Notes under the pieces: model-generated | Seen by the model: the letters and a program-made list of their open reading frames with translations, nothing else | Told to the model about the DNA's origin: nothing | Databases searched by the model: none | Program-made: the position numbers and the translations under genes | In this document: positions 1-6,243 of the stretch, piece by piece | Layout: each line of letters opens with the position of its first letter | Numbering within the stretch: the first letter of the stretch is position 1 | Assembly: GCA_031290405.1 (NCBI GenBank) | Contig: JAITNO010000114.1 | Location: 1 to 8,456 of the forward strand | Direction: 5' to 3' | Source of the DNA: Spirochaetaceae bacterium | GTDB taxonomy: Bacteria > Spirochaetota > Spirochaetia > Treponematales > Breznakiellaceae | DNA length: 8,456 bases

Positions 1-126
1 TAGAAGGCGCTCACGCCGTGGTAGAAGGCGCCCACGCCGTGGTAGAAGGCGTTCACGCCGTGGTAGAAGGCGTTCACGCCGTGGTAGAAGGCGTTCACGC
101 CGTGGTAGAAGGCGCCCACGCCGCGG
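1..126. repeat. Tandem array, six 21-bp units upstream of adk
   Basis: Six consecutive 21-bp units start at 1, 22, 43, 64, 85 and 106. Each begins TAGAAGGCG and ends CACGCCGTGG, with the last unit ending CGCGG. Variation is almost confined to two bases at unit positions 10-11 (CT, CC, TT, TT, TT, CC). The array may continue left of the window. Each unit contains a small inverted repeat (GGCG....CGCC). Read forward, one frame gives the heptapeptides VEGAHAV or VEGVHAV; read in reverse, one frame gives YHGVNAF, YHGVGAF or YHGVSAF. Because 21 is a multiple of three, at least one frame on each strand stays open without implying a protein. I see no ribosome binding site or plausible start that would make it a gene, so I annotate it as an intergenic minisatellite. 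Confidence 0.95.
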
Positions 127-221
127 ACGCCAGCGACGAGCGCGTCCAAGAAGACTCAGGACGCGCCGGAGGACGCACACCCCGCACGGCGTCGCCCACT
201 CCGCCCTTCGCCTCCGCCCCC

Positions 222-250
222 TTAACAAAACGCGCACAGTACAATAGAAT
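222..250 (+). promoter_or_regulatory. Sigma70-type promoter for adk
   Basis: The -35 box TTAACA (222-227) and -10 box TAGAAT (245-250) each differ from consensus by one base and are separated by an ideal 17-bp spacer. Transcription would start near 257, giving a leader of about 30 nt that contains the adk ribosome binding site. This argues that the upstream in-frame heptapeptide reading is not part of adenylate kinase. It is probably the main promoter of the four-gene cluster. Confidence 0.75.
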
Positions 251-271
251 AAAACGCATCAGCAGCAACAG

Positions 272-279
272 AAAGGAGG
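272..279 (+). promoter_or_regulatory. Ribosome binding site of adk
   Basis: AAAGGAGG lies 8 nt before the ATG at 288. It fixes the start at MKLVFLGPPG rather than at the much longer open frame that enters from the 21-bp array. Confidence 0.85.
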
Positions 280-287
280 ATGCGCGT

Positions 288-917
288 ATGAAATTGGTTT
301 TTTTAGGGCCGCCCGGAGCGGGCAAGGGGACGCTCGCCGTGCGGGCCGTCGAGACGCTCAAGGCACCGCACATCAGCACGGGGAACATTTTCAGGGAGGC
401 TATCGCGGCGATGTCGCCGCTTGGCGTCAAGGTAAAGGGGATCATCGACTCCGGAGGACTCGTCGACGACGACACGACCATCGCGCTCGTGCGGGAACGG
501 CTTGAGCGCGGCGACGCGGCGGCAGGCTACATCCTCGACGGCTTCCCCAGGACCATCCCGCAGGCGGACGCGCTGGCGGGATTTTCCACGCTCGACCGCG
601 TGGTGAACTTCGACATCCCCGATGCGGGGGTTCTTGAGCGGCTTTCGGGCAGGCGGGTGTGCAGGAAGTGCGGCCGCAACTGGCACGCGACGTTCAATCC
701 GCCGCCCGCTGATGGGGTCTGCGACAAATGCGGCGGCGAGGCGTATGTGCGCGACGACGACCGGCCCCAGGCCGTCCAGAAGCGCCTTGACGTATACCGC
801 GCCCAGACTGAGCCGCTCATCGGCTACTACCGCGCACAGGGGCTCTTGGTCGACATTGACGCGCGCCCGGGCGTCGACGAGATCCTCAGCGCCTTTAAGG
901 CGGCGCTGGGCCTGTAA
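288..917 (+). CDS. adk: Adenylate kinase, zinc-finger LID type
   Basis: This 209-residue protein is the cytoplasmic enzyme that interconverts ATP + AMP and 2 ADP. The P-loop GPPGAGKGT lies at residues 7-15, the AMP-site motif ISTGNIFR at 29-36, and the LDGFPRT core motif at 83-89. The LID (about 121-158) carries four cysteines at 125, 128, 145 and 148 in CxxC...CxxC form, the structural zinc site of many bacterial adenylate kinases. RDDD and the QKRLDVY arginine region follow at 155-170. Length matches the long bacterial form. The residue after GKGT is Leu instead of the usual Gln, and STGN replaces the more common STGD. The ATG is chosen because it follows a strong AAAGGAGG and a good promoter; the frame is open further upstream only because it runs into the 21-bp array. 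livM starts 9 bp after the stop, suggesting co-transcription. Confidence 0.96.
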   Translation: MKLVFLGPPGAGKGTLAVRAVETLKAPHISTGNIFREAIAAMSPLGVKVKGIIDSGGLVDDDTTIALVRERLERGDAAAGYILDGFPRTIPQADALAGFSTLDRVVNFDIPDAGVLERLSGRRVCRKCGRNWHATFNPPPADGVCDKCGGEAYVRDDDRPQAVQKRLDVYRAQTEPLIGYYRAQGLLVDIDARPGVDEILSAFKAALGL

Positions 918-926
918 CGAAGCGCC

Positions 927-1919
927 ATGATGAAGCCGGTCGGTACAAGCATCATCGTTCCCGGCGCCGTTGCCGTCGTCCTCGTCGTCGCTCCGGCGCT
1001 GCTTATCCACGGCGGCGCCCTTAACGGCTACTACGCGCAGGTGCTGACGGCGGCGTGCATCAACGCGATCATGGCCGTCAGCGTGAACGTGGTCGTCGGC
1101 ATTACGGGGCAGCTTTCGCTGGGGCAGGCCGGCTTCATGGCCATCGGCGCCTACGCCTGCATCTTCTTTAGTCTTGAGCTGGGCCTGCCGCTGCCGGCAA
1201 GCGTGCTCTGCGCCGCGCTCCTCACGGCGTTCGCCGGCTTCCTCATCGGCTTCCCCAGCCTCAAGCTCACCGGCGACTATCTTGCCATCGTCACGCTGGG
1301 CTTCGGCGAGATCATCCGCGTGCTGCTCACCAACCTTAAATCCATCACCGAGGGCCCCAACGGGAAACGCTTCCCCACGGCGCTGCAAGACGTGCGCACG
1401 GGCCCCGTCGTTTCGTTTGTCGTGATTACCGGCGCCCTGGCCCTCATCGTCGTGCTGTTGCAAAATTTCCTGCGCTCCAGCTATGGGCGCGCGATCTTCG
1501 CCGTAAGAGAGGACGAGATAGCGGCAAACTCATCGGGCATCCCGATATTCCGCTACAAGATGGCCGGTTTTGTCGCAGGCGCGTTCATCGCAGGCGTGGC
1601 GGGCTCGCTCTACGCGATGTTCATCGGCTTCGTAAAGCCCGACATGGCGTCGTTCGCGAAGAGCATCGACTACCTCATCTATGTTGTGCTCGGCGGCATG
1701 GGCTCGATGACCGGCTCGATTATTGCGGCCTACACGCTCTATATGTTGCAGGAGTTCCTGCGCTTCCTCCAGAACTATAGACTTCTGATATACCCGCTCA
1801 TCCTGATCTTTGTGATGATCTTCCGTCCGCAGGGCCTGATGGGGATGAAGGAGCTGTCCTTTGTCCGCTTGGCAAGCCGCCTTTCCGCGCGCATACGCGG
1901 AATATGCAAGGCGGAGTAA
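927..1919 (+). CDS. livM: Branched-chain amino-acid ABC transporter permease (LivM family)
   Basis: This 330-residue very hydrophobic inner-membrane protein is one of the two permease subunits of a LivFGHMJ/K-type importer for leucine, isoleucine and valine or related amides. LivM hallmarks are GQLSLGQAGFMAIGAY at 61-76, TGDYLAIVTLGFGEIIR at 115-131, the cytoplasmic coupling segment GRAIFAVREDEIAA at 187-200, VVLGGMGS at 253-260 and RPQGLMG at 300-306. I count about eight or nine membrane segments. Two ATG codons are adjacent (927, 930) and no strong ribosome binding site precedes them, so translation is probably coupled to adk. livH, livG, livF and the binding-protein gene, which normally adjoin livM, are absent. 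Neighbours are adk and a tRNA-thiolation gene, so its partner subunits must be encoded elsewhere or the gene is a relocated copy. Confidence 0.92.
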   Translation: MMKPVGTSIIVPGAVAVVLVVAPALLIHGGALNGYYAQVLTAACINAIMAVSVNVVVGITGQLSLGQAGFMAIGAYACIFFSLELGLPLPASVLCAALLTAFAGFLIGFPSLKLTGDYLAIVTLGFGEIIRVLLTNLKSITEGPNGKRFPTALQDVRTGPVVSFVVITGALALIVVLLQNFLRSSYGRAIFAVREDEIAANSSGIPIFRYKMAGFVAGAFIAGVAGSLYAMFIGFVKPDMASFAKSIDYLIYVVLGGMGSMTGSIIAAYTLYMLQEFLRFLQNYRLLIYPLILIFVMIFRPQGLMGMKELSFVRLASRLSARIRGICKAE

Positions 1920-1922
1920 CGC

Positions 1923-2666
1923 ATGAGTGAAAGGCTCTGCCGCAAGCGCGGCGCGTCCGTCGTCGCGCAAAAGCTCGTCGCACGGGCGGTGTTTGACCAT
2001 AACCTGATATGCTCAGGCGACCGCATACTGATTGCCGTTTCAGGCGGCAAAGATTCCACCGTGCTCGCGATGATGCTTTCGCTCTTGCGCCCCGCGCTCA
2101 AGGTTGAGTATCAGCTCGCCGGCCTGCACATATCGACGGATTTCTGTTCATGCTGCAAGAGACAAGAGCTCATCAAGCGTCTGGAAAGCTGGGGCATCCC
2201 CTTTGAAGACGTCTTCGTTCCCGTCGTAGGCAGGCTGAAGGCGGGCCGGAAGATGAATTGCTATTGGTGTTCCACCCAGCGCCGCGCCGAATTGATCGCC
2301 TACGCGCTTTCGCATAACTTCAACAAGATAGCGCTGGGGCACCACCTCGACGACAACATCGAAACATACTTTATGAACATCACCGCGGCGGGAAAGCTCT
2401 GCGGAATGCCCGCGCTGCTGCGGTACAACAAGTATCCGCTTGCGCTGATCCGCCCGCTGTCCTACCTGGAAGAGCGGCAGGTCGTCGCCTGCGCCGACGA
2501 GACGGGGCTCCTGCAATCGGCGTGCACCTGTCCTTATGGCAGGAATTCCCAGCGCGTAAGCGTGCGTAAGAAAATCGCCGATCTTTGCGGCGGCAGCGGC
2601 GCGGTAAAACGCCGCATGGTGAAGGCTTTTGACGAGGAGGCGCTATGTCGCATGAAATTGAACTGA
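1923..2666 (+). CDS. ttcA: TtcA-like tRNA 2-thiocytidine synthetase (PP-loop ATPase)
   Basis: This 247-residue cytoplasmic protein belongs to the TtcA/TtuA branch of PP-loop N-type ATPases. These activate a tRNA base by adenylation and replace its oxygen with sulfur. The PP-loop SGGKDS is at 40-45 and GHHLDDNIET at 139-148. Cysteine motifs are CSCC at 75-78, CYWC at 113-116 and CTC at 201-203. In TtcA the central CxxC plus a third cysteine near the C-terminus hold a [4Fe-4S] cluster; C113, C116 and C201 or C203 fit that role. KLCGMP at 158-163 and LIRPLSYLEER at 175-185 also match the TtcA family. The ATG sits 3 bp after livM, with AAGGCGGAG upstream overlapping the livM stop. The 3' end overlaps the next gene by 22 bp. 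Modification of C32 is expected from the family; a related thiolation target cannot be excluded. Confidence 0.85.
   Translation: MSERLCRKRGASVVAQKLVARAVFDHNLICSGDRILIAVSGGKDSTVLAMMLSLLRPALKVEYQLAGLHISTDFCSCCKRQELIKRLESWGIPFEDVFVPVVGRLKAGRKMNCYWCSTQRRAELIAYALSHNFNKIALGHHLDDNIETYFMNITAAGKLCGMPALLRYNKYPLALIRPLSYLEERQVVACADETGLLQSACTCPYGRNSQRVSVRKKIADLCGGSGAVKRRMVKAFDEEALCRMKLN
2634..2640 (+). promoter_or_regulatory. Ribosome binding site of the CYTH gene, inside ttcA
   Basis: GAGGAGG lies 4 nt before the ATG at 2645, within the last codons of the ttcA-like gene. It supports the overlapping start and translational coupling of the two proteins. Confidence 0.7.
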
Positions 2667-3250
2667 AGGCGTGGGTGGACGATTGCCAGGAGCTAAGCGC
2701 AACGCTTTCGCGGATTGCCGCGTTTGAATTTGAATACGTCAAAGAGGATGAGTATTGGTTTCCCGTCGAGGGCGGCTCCTGGGACGGCCCCCGATCGGGG
2801 CTGCGCGTCCGCAAGGAAAAGACGATAGACGCCGACGGCGCCGAGACTGATTGTGCGCTGGCAACCTATAAGACAAAAGAAATCCGCGATCAAATCGAAG
2901 TCAACGACGAGCATGAGTTCGCCCTTGCCGCGCCGGAAGGCTCTTCGATGGAAGCGGCGTTGGCCGCCTTCGAAGAGTTCCTCGGCAGGCTCCGCTTGGG
3001 GCGTTCGTTCACCAAAAAGAAGCAGGGCGTTTCGTATAAGAGCGGGGACATCACCGTCGAGCTTTCGCTGGTGGAACATCTGGGCTGGTTTTTGGAGCTC
3101 GAAATCCTCAGCGACGACGACGATCCGTGCACCATAGAGGCCGCGCGGGAAAGCCTCCTCGCCTTTCTCGACAAGGCGGGCATAGCCAGAGAAAAAATCG
3201 AACCAAAGTACTACAGCGAACTGCTCCGCGAGCGCGGCAAGATCGCCTAG
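2645..3250 (+). CDS. CYTH-domain protein (class IV adenylate cyclase/triphosphatase-like)
   Basis: This 201-residue protein has the full set of CYTH (triphosphate tunnel) signatures. They are the N-terminal ExExK motif EIELK at 4-8, basic LRVRK at 53-57, TYKTK at 74-78, EHE at 89-91, the lysine cluster KKK at 124-126, and the acidic strand pair VELSLVEHLGWFLELE at 138-153. KYYSELL near the C-terminus (188-194) is typical of the CyaB-like subgroup. Family members bind two metals and an organic or inorganic triphosphate in a beta-barrel tunnel; known activities include cAMP synthesis, thiamine-triphosphate hydrolysis and polyphosphate hydrolysis. Sequence alone does not decide between cyclase and phosphatase. 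The gene overlaps the TtcA-like gene by 22 bp, so the two are probably co-translated, although no functional link between them is known to me. Confidence 0.88.
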   Translation: MSHEIELKAWVDDCQELSATLSRIAAFEFEYVKEDEYWFPVEGGSWDGPRSGLRVRKEKTIDADGAETDCALATYKTKEIRDQIEVNDEHEFALAAPEGSSMEAALAAFEEFLGRLRLGRSFTKKKQGVSYKSGDITVELSLVEHLGWFLELEILSDDDDPCTIEAARESLLAFLDKAGIAREKIEPKYYSELLRERGKIA

Positions 3251-3538
3251 AGCCGCGCCGTCGGCCCACCGGTGACAGACGCCGCCCATCGGGAGGCCGT
3301 CGGTTCCCCCAAAAAGGCCCATCGTTCCATTCTGAACCGAACGGGTTCCACTCAAAACAGAACGTGTTCTATTCTGAGCCTCGACATCGGAGCTCGGATC
3401 CTCGACATCGAAGCAAAAAGCCTCGACATCGGAGCTCGGAGCTTCGACATCGGCTACGGGAGAGTGGACGCAGGGGCTTTATGTCAGGGGAGTTGCGTTC
3501 CCCACCGGCAAGGCTTTTTTTACAGCGTCGCCCATGGG
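3251..3538. other. Convergent intergenic region between CYTH and TPR genes
   Basis: This 288-bp gap separates the 3' ends of two converging genes. It contains the second 21-bp-periodic array (3324-3449). A run of seven T follows GGCAAGGC at 3514-3520. A short GGGGA...TCCCC hairpin lies just before it, but the T run starts about 11 nt after the stem, so I do not call an intrinsic terminator for the four-gene cluster. Long open frames cross the region on both strands, but they are antisense or out-of-frame extensions of the flanking genes. Confidence 0.6.
3324..3449. repeat. Degenerate 21-bp tandem array, six units
   Basis: Six contiguous 21-bp units start at 3324, 3345, 3366, 3387, 3408 and 3429, with a partial seventh after 3450. 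The first two are of a GTTCCA-starting kind ending in GAACGG or GAACGT. The third begins GTTCTATTCTGAG but ends CCTCGACA. The last three start TCGGAGCTC or TCGAAGCAA and end in TCGACA. The sequence thus drifts from one sub-family to another without losing its 21-bp phase. One forward frame reads as related heptapeptides (FHSEPNG, FHSKQNV, FYSEPRH, RSSDPRH, RSKKPRH, RSSELRH). The unit is unrelated in sequence to the array at 1-126, but the period and total length (126 bp) are the same. Confidence 0.85.
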
Positions 3539-4660
3539 TCACGGCGCGCGCGCCAGGCAGCTTTTCGCCAGCGGGTCGTTCGGGTCAAGCTCCAGCACGG
3601 CGCGCAAGAAGCCGTCCGCCGCCGCCGCATCGCCGGTTTTCAGGCTGAGCACGGCCAGATTGGATATGATTTTGATGTTTTCGCCGTCAAGAGCGAGGGC
3701 CGCCTCCAATTCTTTTTTCGCGCCCGCGTCGTCGCCGCTTTCCATCAGGCAGATGGCCAGCTCGTTGTGCGCGTCGGCCCCCTTGCCGCCCAGCTCCAAC
3801 GCCTTTCGCAGCGCCGCCGCGCCGTCCGCCCAGCGCTCAAGCCGCCTGAGGGCCCAGCCGAGCAGGAACCAGCCGTGCCAGACCTCGCTGTGCGCCTCGA
3901 GGAAGGGACGCAGCTCGGCCATGCCCTGTTCCTCCCGCCCCTCGCGGATAAGCGCGTATGCGCGGTGAAAATGCTCGTCGTCGAGGCCTCGCTTTTCGAT
4001 GCCGCGAACAAGGGAAAGGGCCCGCGCCTTTTTCTCTTCGTCGCCGGCGACTGCAAGATATTCGAGGAAGTATTCCCGCGCCGCCGCATAATTCCGCCTT
4101 TTCTTGGAGAACAGGCCCGCGTTAAAGAGCGCCTCGAGAAGGGATCCGTCGACGGAGAGGGCCCTCTTGTAGGCAGTCTCGGCCTGCCGGAAAACGCTTT
4201 CGGCCTCAGCCTCCCTGCCGTTGCGCTCCAAGAAATCGGCCTCGTCCTCCAGGACGACGGCGTTCACCAGCGCAACTTCCGGCGAAAGGGGGAAGAGGGC
4301 CTTCAACGTGTCGAGGACCTCCCGCGCCATCTCAAAGTCGCCGTTCTTTGCCTTCATCGCGGCGGCGCCTGACAGCGTGTGCAGTATGTCGGGCCGCGCC
4401 GCAAGAATAAATCTTCTATAGTACAAGAGGTTGCCGGCGCCCGCGCCGCCCTCGACCAGAACGCGGAGCATCCCCGCGACGATCGTCTCGATGCTTATGC
4501 GCTCCATATCGACCGACGTTTCGTCTTCGGGTATTTCGAGGGGCAGGGGAACCGAGCAATCAAACTGAAACCCCCCGTGAGTCTGAGCCGCCAGGCGCTC
4601 CGCGCGCGCGCGGAAGCCTTCAGGAGCCTGTAAAAAAACGATCTTCGTGCGCGCCGCCAT
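3539..4660 (-). CDS. Tetratricopeptide-repeat protein
   Basis: This 373-residue protein has no signal peptide or membrane segment, so it is probably a cytoplasmic protein-interaction scaffold. The C-terminal two thirds are helical TPR-type repeats. They include segments near 150-172 (AYKRALSVD), 173-205 (LLEALFNAGLFSKKRRNYAA), 262-292 (GWFLLGWALRRLERWADGAA), 294-327 (AHNELAICLMESGDDAGAKK) and 328-361 (ISNLAVLSLKTGDAAAADGF). Each shows the usual small and aromatic TPR positions and an A...LELDP-type ending. The N-terminal ~90 residues (MAARTKIVFLQAPEGFRARA onward) look like a separate domain that I do not recognise. GGGGAGG 5 nt before the ATG fixes the start, with a TAG in frame just upstream. 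The gene is divergent from enolase with 216 bp between them and converges on the CYTH gene. Its partner is unknown. Confidence 0.85.
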   Translation of the reverse strand: MAARTKIVFLQAPEGFRARAERLAAQTHGGFQFDCSVPLPLEIPEDETSVDMERISIETIVAGMLRVLVEGGAGAGNLLYYRRFILAARPDILHTLSGAAAMKAKNGDFEMAREVLDTLKALFPLSPEVALVNAVVLEDEADFLERNGREAEAESVFRQAETAYKRALSVDGSLLEALFNAGLFSKKRRNYAAAREYFLEYLAVAGDEEKKARALSLVRGIEKRGLDDEHFHRAYALIREGREEQGMAELRPFLEAHSEVWHGWFLLGWALRRLERWADGAAALRKALELGGKGADAHNELAICLMESGDDAGAKKELEAALALDGENIKIISNLAVLSLKTGDAAAADGFLRAVLELDPNDPLAKSCLARAP

Positions 4661-4876
4661 GCGAACCTCCCCTAGACTGCCTTAGACGGTATCGATTTTT
4701 TGCAATTCTGTCCAGCAATCGCGTTCGCAGGCCGCGCCCCCCGCAATACGCTTTGCGTCCGCTGTCAGCCGCCCTGTGGGGGATCCGCTCCCCGCCTTGA
4801 CTAAAGGGGCGCAAGTCATCACACTGAAAAGCGCGGGGGCGCCGGTTTGGCGCTTGCCCCGCGAGAGGAGCAACAT
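4661..4876. other. Divergent intergenic region, TPR gene / enolase
   Basis: This 216-bp region should contain promoters in both directions. On the + strand I see a candidate enolase promoter (4797-4825) and a short GC-rich hairpin (4776-4795) just before it. On the - strand a TTGCAA lies near 4700, but no convincing -10 follows at proper spacing, so the TPR promoter is not assigned. A 64-codon minus-strand open frame here lacks coding character. Confidence 0.5.
4797..4825 (+). promoter_or_regulatory. Candidate enolase promoter
   Basis: TTGACT (4797-4802) is a one-mismatch -35 box. With 17-bp spacing the -10 would be CACACT (4820-4825), which matches consensus only at the A, A and T positions. 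Predicted transcription start is near 4832, leaving a leader of about 45 nt. The -35 is good and the -10 weak. Confidence 0.4.
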
Positions 4877-6175
4877 ATGAATGAAATAATAGAGGTTCAG
4901 GCGCGGCAGATTCTCGATTCGAGGGGAAACCCGACGGTCGAGGTTGACGTCTGGCTGGAAGACGGCGCCGTCGGACGCGCTGCGGTGCCTTCGGGCGCGT
5001 CGACGGGCGAGCATGAGGCGGTTGAGCTGCGCGACGGCGACAAGGCGAAATACCAGGGCAAGGGCGTTCTTAAAGCGGTGGAGAACGTCAACCGTGAGTT
5101 GGGGCCCGAGATTGTGGGGCTTGACGCGTGCGACCAGGTTGAGGTTGACACGGCGATGATTGAGCTTGACGGTACGGAGAACAAAGCGCGGTTTGGCGCA
5201 AACGCGATTCTGGGGGCGTCGATGGCGGTGGCCCGCGCGGCTGCGGAATCGGTGGGGCTGCCGCTTTACAAGTATCTGGGGGGGGCGCACACGACGTTGC
5301 TGCCTGTTCCGATGGCGAACATTATCAACGGGGGCAAACATTCGGACAACAAAATCGACTTCCAGGAGTTTATGGTGATGCCGGTGGGCGCGGAGAGCAT
5401 CGAAGAGGCGGTTCGTTGGACGGCGGAGGTTTTTCATACGTTGAAAGGGCTCTTGAACGATGCGGGACACAGCACGGCGGTTGGCGACGAGGGTGGGTTT
5501 GCGCCGAACATTGGCAACGAAGAGGCCCTGAGCTTCATTATGAAGGCGATTGAAAAGGCTGGATACAAGCCGGATGAGCAGTTCCGCATTGCGCTGGACT
5601 GCGCGTCGTCGGAGTTGTTTGACGAGGGGGGCAAGAAGGGATATAAGTTCTGGAAATCGAATCCCGGCAAGCTCTTTAGCGCGGACGATATGATCAAGAT
5701 GTACAGCGACTGGGTTGCGAAATATCCGATCATCAGCATCGAGGATCCGCTTGACCAGAATGATTGGGAGGGCTACGCGAATATGACGAAGTCGCTCGGC
5801 GGGAAGATCCAGATTGTCGGCGACGACTTTTTCGTGACGAACACGGAGCGGCTGGGGCGCGGGATCAAGGAGGGGGCCTGCAACTCGATTTTGATTAAGG
5901 TGAACCAGATCGGCACGGTAACGGAGACGATCGAGGCCATCAACATGGCGAAGAAGGCGAATTACACGGCCATCGTCTCGCACCGTTCGGGCGAGACCGA
6001 GGACTGCTTTATTGCCGACCTTGTTGTTGCGCTGGAAACGGGGCAGATCAAAACGGGCTCGATGAGCCGCACCGACCGGATTTGCAAATACAACCAGCTT
6101 ATCCGCATCGAAGAGGAGCTGAACGGCAACGCGGAATACGCGGGGCTGCAAGCGTTCTACAATCTTTACAAATAG
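4877..6175 (+). CDS. eno: Enolase (phosphopyruvate hydratase)
   Basis: This complete 432-residue glycolytic enzyme interconverts 2-phosphoglycerate and phosphoenolpyruvate in the cytosol, and is often also found on the cell surface and in the RNA degradosome of other bacteria. Visible landmarks are SRGNPTVEVDVWLEDG (15-30), the mobile loop SGASTGEHEAVELRDGD (39-55), H155, E164 (QEF), the catalytic base partner E205 in GDEGGFAP, metal ligands D241, E289 and D316, catalytic K341 in ILIKVNQIGT, SHRSGETED (368-376), and K392 in IKTGSMSRTDR. GSMSRTDR replaces the common GAPSRSER-type sequence. The start at MNEIIEVQARQILDSRGNPT is set by GAGAGGAG 6 nt upstream; the frame is open 10 codons further up but without a binding site. 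It appears monocistronic, with a GC-rich hairpin after the stop. Confidence 0.98.
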   Translation: MNEIIEVQARQILDSRGNPTVEVDVWLEDGAVGRAAVPSGASTGEHEAVELRDGDKAKYQGKGVLKAVENVNRELGPEIVGLDACDQVEVDTAMIELDGTENKARFGANAILGASMAVARAAAESVGLPLYKYLGGAHTTLLPVPMANIINGGKHSDNKIDFQEFMVMPVGAESIEEAVRWTAEVFHTLKGLLNDAGHSTAVGDEGGFAPNIGNEEALSFIMKAIEKAGYKPDEQFRIALDCASSELFDEGGKKGYKFWKSNPGKLFSADDMIKMYSDWVAKYPIISIEDPLDQNDWEGYANMTKSLGGKIQIVGDDFFVTNTERLGRGIKEGACNSILIKVNQIGTVTETIEAINMAKKANYTAIVSHRSGETEDCFIADLVVALETGQIKTGSMSRTDRICKYNQLIRIEEELNGNAEYAGLQAFYNLYK

Positions 6176-6198
6176 GGTTTCCTTCCTATCATTTCATT

Positions 6199-6225
6199 GG
6201 CGGGGGGGGCGCGCTCCCCTCCGCC
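6199..6225 (+). terminator. GC-rich hairpin after enolase
   Basis: GGCGGGGGGG (6199-6208) can pair with CCCCTCCGCC (6216-6225), giving a 10-bp stem with one G-T pair and a 7-nt loop, 24 bp after the enolase stop. No T run follows (the next bases are ATTCGG), so it may act as a Rho-assisted terminator or an mRNA 3' stabiliser rather than a classical intrinsic terminator. Confidence 0.4.
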
Positions 6226-6243
6226 ATTCGGTAGGCGCAATCA

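Noticed and set aside
18..287. In-frame N-terminal extension of adenylate kinase through the heptapeptide array
   Set aside because: A promoter (222-250) and strong ribosome binding site (272-279) lie inside it, and the family starts at MKLVFLGPPG. The frame is open only because the repeat is a multiple of three.
303..1463. 386-codon minus-strand open frame across adk and livM
   Set aside because: It is antisense to two clearly recognised genes, spans their junction, and its translation is His/Arg/Asp-rich, low in plausible protein character. This is typical of shadow frames in GC-rich DNA.
3324..3449. CRISPR array
   Set aside because: Units are directly abutting 21-bp repeats with no unique spacers, and no cas genes are present.
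3272..4372. 366-codon plus-strand open frame starting near the second array and running over the TPR gene
   Set aside because: It is antisense to a TPR protein with a good start and ribosome binding site. The heptad-like start comes from the 21-bp repeat, which cannot create a stop if one unit lacks it.
4776..4795. Hairpin before the enolase -35 box as a terminator or riboswitch
   Set aside because: It is only about 7 bp with wobble pairs, has no T run, and lies upstream of the likely transcription start.
4682..6151. 489-codon minus-strand open frame opposite enolase
   Set aside because: Despite its length it mirrors the enolase codons and its translation is Arg/His/Asn/Val-rich without any recognisable motif. 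The sense strand is certain.
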